A program made the translations under genes and the position numbers. This document shows, piece by piece, positions 60,250 to 64,000 of a DNA stretch of 64,000 nt (within the stretch, counting starts at the first letter, position 1; the number at the start of each line of letters is the position of its first letter). The stretch is from the NCBI GenBank assembly GCA_902800435.1, contig CADCEQ010000001.1, forward strand, positions 164,374-228,373, read 5' to 3'. The notes beneath the pieces were generated by a model, which had not been told where the DNA came from, searched no databases, and was given only the letters and a program-made list of their open reading frames with translations. The DNA is from an uncultured Prevotellaceae bacterium. GTDB lineage: Bacteria > Bacteroidota > Bacteroidia > Bacteroidales > Bacteroidaceae.

Positions 60250-60469
60250 TACAGTGAACGGTTTCTTGTCGTGTATAGCGCCGCTATTCAATCCGAATAG
60301 CGGCGCTATTCGGCACGAAAAGCGCCACTATTCAGCCCGTTTGGAGCCTCCATACCATTTGCTGACCTTGGTCAGCAACGCATGAGGCGACGCCTCATGT
60401 TCGTAAACCGCCGCCTCATATAACCCTGTTATCATGCTCTCTTTGCAGCCCAACCAACCGTTCACCGTA
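60250..60469. repeat. Repeat locus D: palindromes and 22-nt words within inverted arms
   Basis: Imperfect outer arms ACAGTGAACGGT (60251) and ACCGTTCACCGT (60457) enclose three 22-nt units (60274, 60296, 60318). The first two form a 15-bp hairpin (60275-60289 with 60295-60309). A 20-nt palindrome (60359-60378, core GCTGACCTTGGTCAGC) and a 19-nt palindrome (60381-60399, CATGAGGCGACGCCTCATG) follow; the half-word GCCGCCTCAT recurs 21 nt later. The gap 60203-60589 shows no gene. The hairpin at 60275 might end the GH98 transcript, but no T-run follows. Confidence 0.85.
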
Positions 60470-60589
60470 TATCGCTGATTATCAGTAGTTTCTGCGAAAA
60501 GTGAAGGGTAAATGAAAAGTCTTTTTCTTAAAATGATATGAAATTGAAAATACTTTGTCGTTTTGTTTGCATCATATTGTTATTTTTCG

Positions 60590-60597
60590 TATCTTTG
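60590..60597 (+). promoter_or_regulatory. -7 promoter box of the LRR/M64-like gene
   Basis: TATCTTTG followed by CAG, 31 nt before the ATG at 60629. The leader contains AAAGGAGA, a rare Shine-Dalgarno-like stretch for this genome. Confidence 0.65.
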
Positions 60598-60628
60598 CAG
60601 CAGAAATAACTAAAAGGAGACAATAACT

Positions 60629-63388
60629 ATGAATTTGAAGACAATGTTTACAAGAGGATTGTTTCTGCTGCTTATGGCAGCGATGTCCACATGGGCCAAG
60701 GCCCAGTCTATTGACGTGCCGTTCCTCTGCGTCGAGAAAACGAATGGCGAAGTGACTGAGATACCCATCACGGACACAAAGCCCGAAATGTGGTATTCCA
60801 CTAGTAAAAATAATGCTGCAGGCAAGCATATTCGTTACCTTACGGTTAATTACGGGTCGGGGACAATGGATATTCCCTGTCGTGAAATCAAGCGGCTCAC
60901 TGCTACGATGAAGAAAGTGGATAATGGGCTGGGCGATGCTAACGTTGACGGTAGAATAGACCGCGAGGATGTCAGATCTATCATTTACCACCTGCTTGGT
61001 GATAAATGGAGCTCATTCTATAGTGAAGCCGCCGATGTCAATCTTGACAAGAAGGTTGACATCACTGACGTTACTGCTCTCATTAAGCGATTGCTGACTG
61101 ATGGCGATACAAGAGCTACAGAGAAACCTGCCCCGCGCCGTGCAAAGGCTAATGGAGAAGAATTATTTGATTCATACGAAGGACAGGCTTTGACTATTAA
61201 TCTGAAGTCTGGCAAAAGTCTTTGTAGTGAACTGAGTTGGGGAAGACCAGTACCACGCTATGACTACAAGAATCATGAAGTAGTATGGCTTGTCAATGAG
61301 AGCGGCGAAAGGCCTTACAAGATAGAAGGCCTGAAGGAAATAGTTTTTCCTACCCCCGAACAGAGTTTAGCTGCTGCGCGTGAGGCTTTGATAGAACTGT
61401 ATAACGCTACTGACGGTGATAACTGGAAGAATAACACCAACTGGTGTAGCGACAAACCTCTTGATGAATGGTATGGCATTGAGACTCGTGGCTATCCATA
61501 CGTGTATTTCCTAATGCTCCATTTCAATAACCTCAAAGGCACACTGCCAAAAGGTTTCCTGACGAAAATAGGCCCTTGCAATGATGTCTCACTCAGCACG
61601 AATCAGCTGAGTGGTCAGCTGCCCGAAGACATAGCGGATAATTTATCAGTCCAGCAACTTCACTTTTCCAATAACAATTACACTGGCACGCTTCCGGCAA
61701 AAGTCTTCAAGTTGCCCTACTTGAACTCCTTCTCGGCAGGGTCAAATAAGCTCACGGGAACGATACCAGAAGGTTGCGGCTTCCTCTTAAAGTACAATCA
61801 GCTGGGACTGAGTGGTAACGACTTCAGCGGTGACTTACCAGCCGATATCGTCAACCATCCTCAATTCCATCTCTACTGGTCTACTGTGGTGCCGCAGAGC
61901 GGTCACCTGAATCCACCCGTTATCCCTGGATACCGCCTGGATGTTACGGACATGAGTGGCAACAAACTCAATACAACCGATGTTTATGCCAATAACATAT
62001 ACACCCTTATCTTCAACTACTCTTCTGCCAGAGAAGATTTTACGAGCAAGCTCAAGCAGGTTTACAAGCAGTATAAGAGCAAGGGCTTCGAGGTGTTAGG
62101 TATGGCTCCTGGTAATGCCGAACAGATAAAAGTCTATCTCCATGAGAACGGCATCGACTGGCTGAATCTTGAGCCGAAATCCTTCCGTGATTCTATCAGA
62201 TCCTATTATCCCTACTTCAATTTCATAAATCTGGTTGACAATCAGGGTCACGTCATTTTCTCAAGCATCATGGGCGAGGACGGGACGTTGGAGAATACAG
62301 ATTTCGGCGGCAGCACCCGCGACCAAGATGTGTTTGGCGTACTGGAAGAGAAGTTCGGACATATTGATTTTACGCCTTACGCCTCCACCGACTATTCGCG
62401 CGACGGCGAGGTTATTACCTTGCAAAAAGCCACTATCGGCAGGGGCGTGGATATCGTGTTCGTAGGCAATTGCTTTGTCGATAAGGATATGGAGCCGGGC
62501 GGCAAGTATGAGCAGAAGATGCGCCAGGCCATGGAGCAGTTCTTCGCCTATGAACCCTACTCCTCGCTACGCGAGCGTTTTAATATCTATGCCGTTAAAG
62601 CCGTTTCGCTAAACGCAGAAATGTATGAGGGCTGCAAGCAGGCCATCAAGAGCGACGCCGATGCTTTTGCATACGCACAGAAGATCAAGACTCTCATTCC
62701 CGGTCGCCCCATGCGCGTGAACATTATTTATAACGCTATCAATGCTGGGCGCAGCTTCACCAACATGTACGATGACAACTCATACACGGCCTATATGTTC
62801 ACAGGTGTCAACAACGTGCTAAACCATGAAGCCGGCGGCCACGGCATAGGCAGACTGTACGACGAGTATGAGGAAGCCAGCGGACATGGAATCCAGCCGT
62901 CGGACGATATTAAGAAATATTATGAACAGATGTGGACTAAGAATGGTCGAGGCGCAAATATTGACACCCATTCCGATGTCAGCCAGACGCGCTGGGCACA
63001 CCTTGCTGCCGACAGCCGCTACGCTGCAGAGGACTTGGGAGCCTACGAGGGCAGCAACACCTATGAGTTTGGGTTCTACCGCCCCACGCAGAACAGCATG
63101 ATGCGCTTCGGCGACATGCCGTTCAACGCTCCCTCGCGTGAAGCTATCTATAAGTATGTGATGCAGGAGAGCGAAGGCCCCACTTGGAAGTACGATTACG
63201 AGACCTTCGTAAAGTTCGATGCCAAGGGCCGCGAGGAGTTTGCCGCAGCATTTGCCAACGCTTCGCGTGGAACAACACCTGCTCCGAGCGAGGTGTACGA
63301 GAAGTCGCTCCCGCTACCGCCAGTCATCGTGAACGGCACGTGGCAGGATGCCATGAAGAATCCTACAAAGATTGTCTATCGGCATTAG
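60629..63388 (+). CDS. Secreted LRR / thioredoxin-like / M64-like metallopeptidase with N-terminal dockerin
   Basis: A 919-residue exported protein. After the signal peptide (1-25) and a short beta region, residues 100-160 form a dockerin (GDANVDGRIDREDVRSIIYH and DVNLDKKVDITDVTALI). Leucine-rich repeats follow (about 250-420, LSTNQLSGQLPEDIADNLSV), then a thioredoxin-like region (about 440-560). The C-terminal half resembles M64 IgA peptidases, with HEAGGHGIGRLYDEYEE at 733-749. The spacing is HExxxH (His733, Glu734, His738), one residue longer than the usual zinc HExxH, so catalytic competence needs testing. Its 3' end overlaps the next gene by 26 bp on the opposite strand. Confidence 0.75.
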   Translation: MNLKTMFTRGLFLLLMAAMSTWAKAQSIDVPFLCVEKTNGEVTEIPITDTKPEMWYSTSKNNAAGKHIRYLTVNYGSGTMDIPCREIKRLTATMKKVDNGLGDANVDGRIDREDVRSIIYHLLGDKWSSFYSEAADVNLDKKVDITDVTALIKRLLTDGDTRATEKPAPRRAKANGEELFDSYEGQALTINLKSGKSLCSELSWGRPVPRYDYKNHEVVWLVNESGERPYKIEGLKEIVFPTPEQSLAAAREALIELYNATDGDNWKNNTNWCSDKPLDEWYGIETRGYPYVYFLMLHFNNLKGTLPKGFLTKIGPCNDVSLSTNQLSGQLPEDIADNLSVQQLHFSNNNYTGTLPAKVFKLPYLNSFSAGSNKLTGTIPEGCGFLLKYNQLGLSGNDFSGDLPADIVNHPQFHLYWSTVVPQSGHLNPPVIPGYRLDVTDMSGNKLNTTDVYANNIYTLIFNYSSAREDFTSKLKQVYKQYKSKGFEVLGMAPGNAEQIKVYLHENGIDWLNLEPKSFRDSIRSYYPYFNFINLVDNQGHVIFSSIMGEDGTLENTDFGGSTRDQDVFGVLEEKFGHIDFTPYASTDYSRDGEVITLQKATIGRGVDIVFVGNCFVDKDMEPGGKYEQKMRQAMEQFFAYEPYSSLRERFNIYAVKAVSLNAEMYEGCKQAIKSDADAFAYAQKIKTLIPGRPMRVNIIYNAINAGRSFTNMYDDNSYTAYMFTGVNNVLNHEAGGHGIGRLYDEYEEASGHGIQPSDDIKKYYEQMWTKNGRGANIDTHSDVSQTRWAHLAADSRYAAEDLGAYEGSNTYEFGFYRPTQNSMMRFGDMPFNAPSREAIYKYVMQESEGPTWKYDYETFVKFDAKGREEFAAAFANASRGTTPAPSEVYEKSLPLPPVIVNGTWQDAMKNPTKIVYRH

Positions 63389-63857
63389 ACTCTAAGAACT
63401 CGGCATAAATGCGGGCGGCAGAGATGATCTGGCGGACGCAGGGCCGCTTCTGATAATATTCGGCGGTGCGCTCCGAGGCTTGGTAGCTAAGGGGCGTACC
63501 GCGCTTCAGTTTCAGCAGTTCGGCGCAGATGAGCGAGCCGTGCTCTTGTTGGAAGCGGGCGGCCAACTCCTGTACGAGCTTGTAGTTCTGTGACTTCCCC
63601 TGCTGGTCGCCAGGTGTCATGCTGCCGTTCTCGAGTCCGGCTAGCAGAGCCAGGGCGTTGAACGCACCGCACGACATCCGCATGCGGCCGATGCCGGCAC
63701 CGAAGCCGGCGCTGACGCGCAGCATCTGCTCCTCAGTGTACCCGTAGACGTCGGCAAAGGCCGCGGCTACTGACTGCGCACAGTTGAAGCCCTGCATGAA
63801 CAGCTCTTCGGCGCGCTTCATCCGCGCCTGCTTGTCGATTGCTTTGTCGTTAATCAT
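63363..63857 (-). CDS. C_GCAxxG_C_C family redox-type protein
   Basis: A 164-residue cytoplasmic protein of the C_GCAxxG_C_C family: FNCAQSVAAAFADVYG, SAGFGAGIGRMRMSCGAFNA, then spaced single cysteines (SLICAELL, RPCVRQI). The family is thought to act in redox or metal binding, without a firm function. The usual GCAxxG reads SCGAFNA here. The -7 box at 63862-63869 ends 4 nt before the ATG, so the mRNA is probably leaderless. The gene converges with the M64-like gene and overlaps it by 26 bp. Confidence 0.85.
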   Translation of the reverse strand: MINDKAIDKQARMKRAEELFMQGFNCAQSVAAAFADVYGYTEEQMLRVSAGFGAGIGRMRMSCGAFNALALLAGLENGSMTPGDQQGKSQNYKLVQELAARFQQEHGSLICAELLKLKRGTPLSYQASERTAEYYQKRPCVRQIISAARIYAEFLESNADRQSL

Positions 63858-63861
63858 GCTG

Positions 63862-63869
63862 CAAATTTA
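63862..63869 (-). promoter_or_regulatory. -7 promoter box of the C_GCAxxG_C_C gene (leaderless)
   Basis: TAAATTTG then CAGC then ATG on the minus strand. The rest of the right edge (63870-64000) is AT-rich, with no feature I can support. Confidence 0.55.
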
Positions 63870-64000
63870 AATAAAATTTCCGAGATTATAAGCCAGTTGA
63901 AATAAAAACTGAAACAAATTGCCCCGAAAAGTTAGAAATCAAGGCCTCCATACGCTCTGGTCCTATCCTTATACGTGCTCTAAGTCACAATTATTTGCTA

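Overview
The window looks like chromosomal DNA of a Bacteroidales bacterium, most probably Prevotella or a close relative. The evidence is: (1) many promoters carry the Bacteroidetes -7 box TAnnTTTG, often continued as TACCTTTGCAC, and recognisable Shine-Dalgarno sites are rare; (2) the proteins include types typical of this group, such as a C10 cysteine peptidase, an S46 dipeptidyl-peptidase, a NigD-like lipoprotein and DUF4369/TlpA-like lipoproteins; (3) several secreted enzymes end in dockerin-like Ca-binding repeats. No SusC/SusD pair, prophage, insertion sequence, CRISPR array or rRNA was seen.

Layout. 1-5574 (minus) is a pectin/arabinan operon: two GH51 arabinofuranosidases and a GH105 hydrolase cut by the window edge. 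5693-11087 (plus) holds rnr, then pyrE, an SRPBCC protein, argH and a small cysteine-rich lipoprotein. A secreted C10 peptidase follows, then a repeat-rich gap and tRNA-Leu(UAA). 14140-18382 (plus) encodes a TPR/OmpA-like lipoprotein, a thioredoxin-like lipoprotein without its cysteines, and YifB. 18398-22982 (minus) is an envelope operon: PASTA protein, RluD, Ddl, acyltransferase and NigD-like lipoprotein. rpmH and efp lie back to back. 24012-27599 (plus) carries a glycosyltransferase, RadC, a SufT-type protein, an LpxH-like hydrolase and a repeat lipoprotein, closed by a strong shared terminator.

27681-33834 (minus) is a two-gene pectinolytic operon (PL1 pectate lyase, then PL11 rhamnogalacturonan lyase), both with C-terminal dockerins. 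miaB follows. A long minus-strand operon at 35587-44846 encodes an SpmA/SpmB fusion, a flippase, a CotH/lamin-tail protein, an S46 peptidase and a retropepsin-PDZ protein. Two adjacent NSS transporters with an HhH protein, VanZ, a small membrane protein with a CYTH protein, prfB, a GH31 enzyme and a long-chain acyl-CoA ligase follow. The right end (plus) has an M20 deacylase, a GH98 enzyme with a dockerin and an LRR/M64-like metallopeptidase with a dockerin near its N-terminus. A C_GCAxxG_C_C protein on the minus strand closes the window.

The least explained material is repetitive DNA. Three intergenic gaps (13.6-13.9, 33.9-34.2 and 55.0-55.3 kb) share a 21-nt-period GC-rich word next to long inverted repeats built of 9-nt iterons. 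Two of them are clearly copies of one composite element in opposite orientation, and one array runs over the miaB stop codon. A fourth gap (60.2-60.5 kb) has a similar plan with different words. A 35-nt hairpin-forming repeat (33 of 35 identical) lies in frame inside the linkers of two unrelated proteins. Short AT-rich repeats of locus-specific words fill the leaders of many genes, supply one start codon and once enter a coding frame. Five secreted enzymes carry dockerins with no cohesin in sight. Three genes have the -7 box so close to the start codon that their mRNAs should be leaderless.
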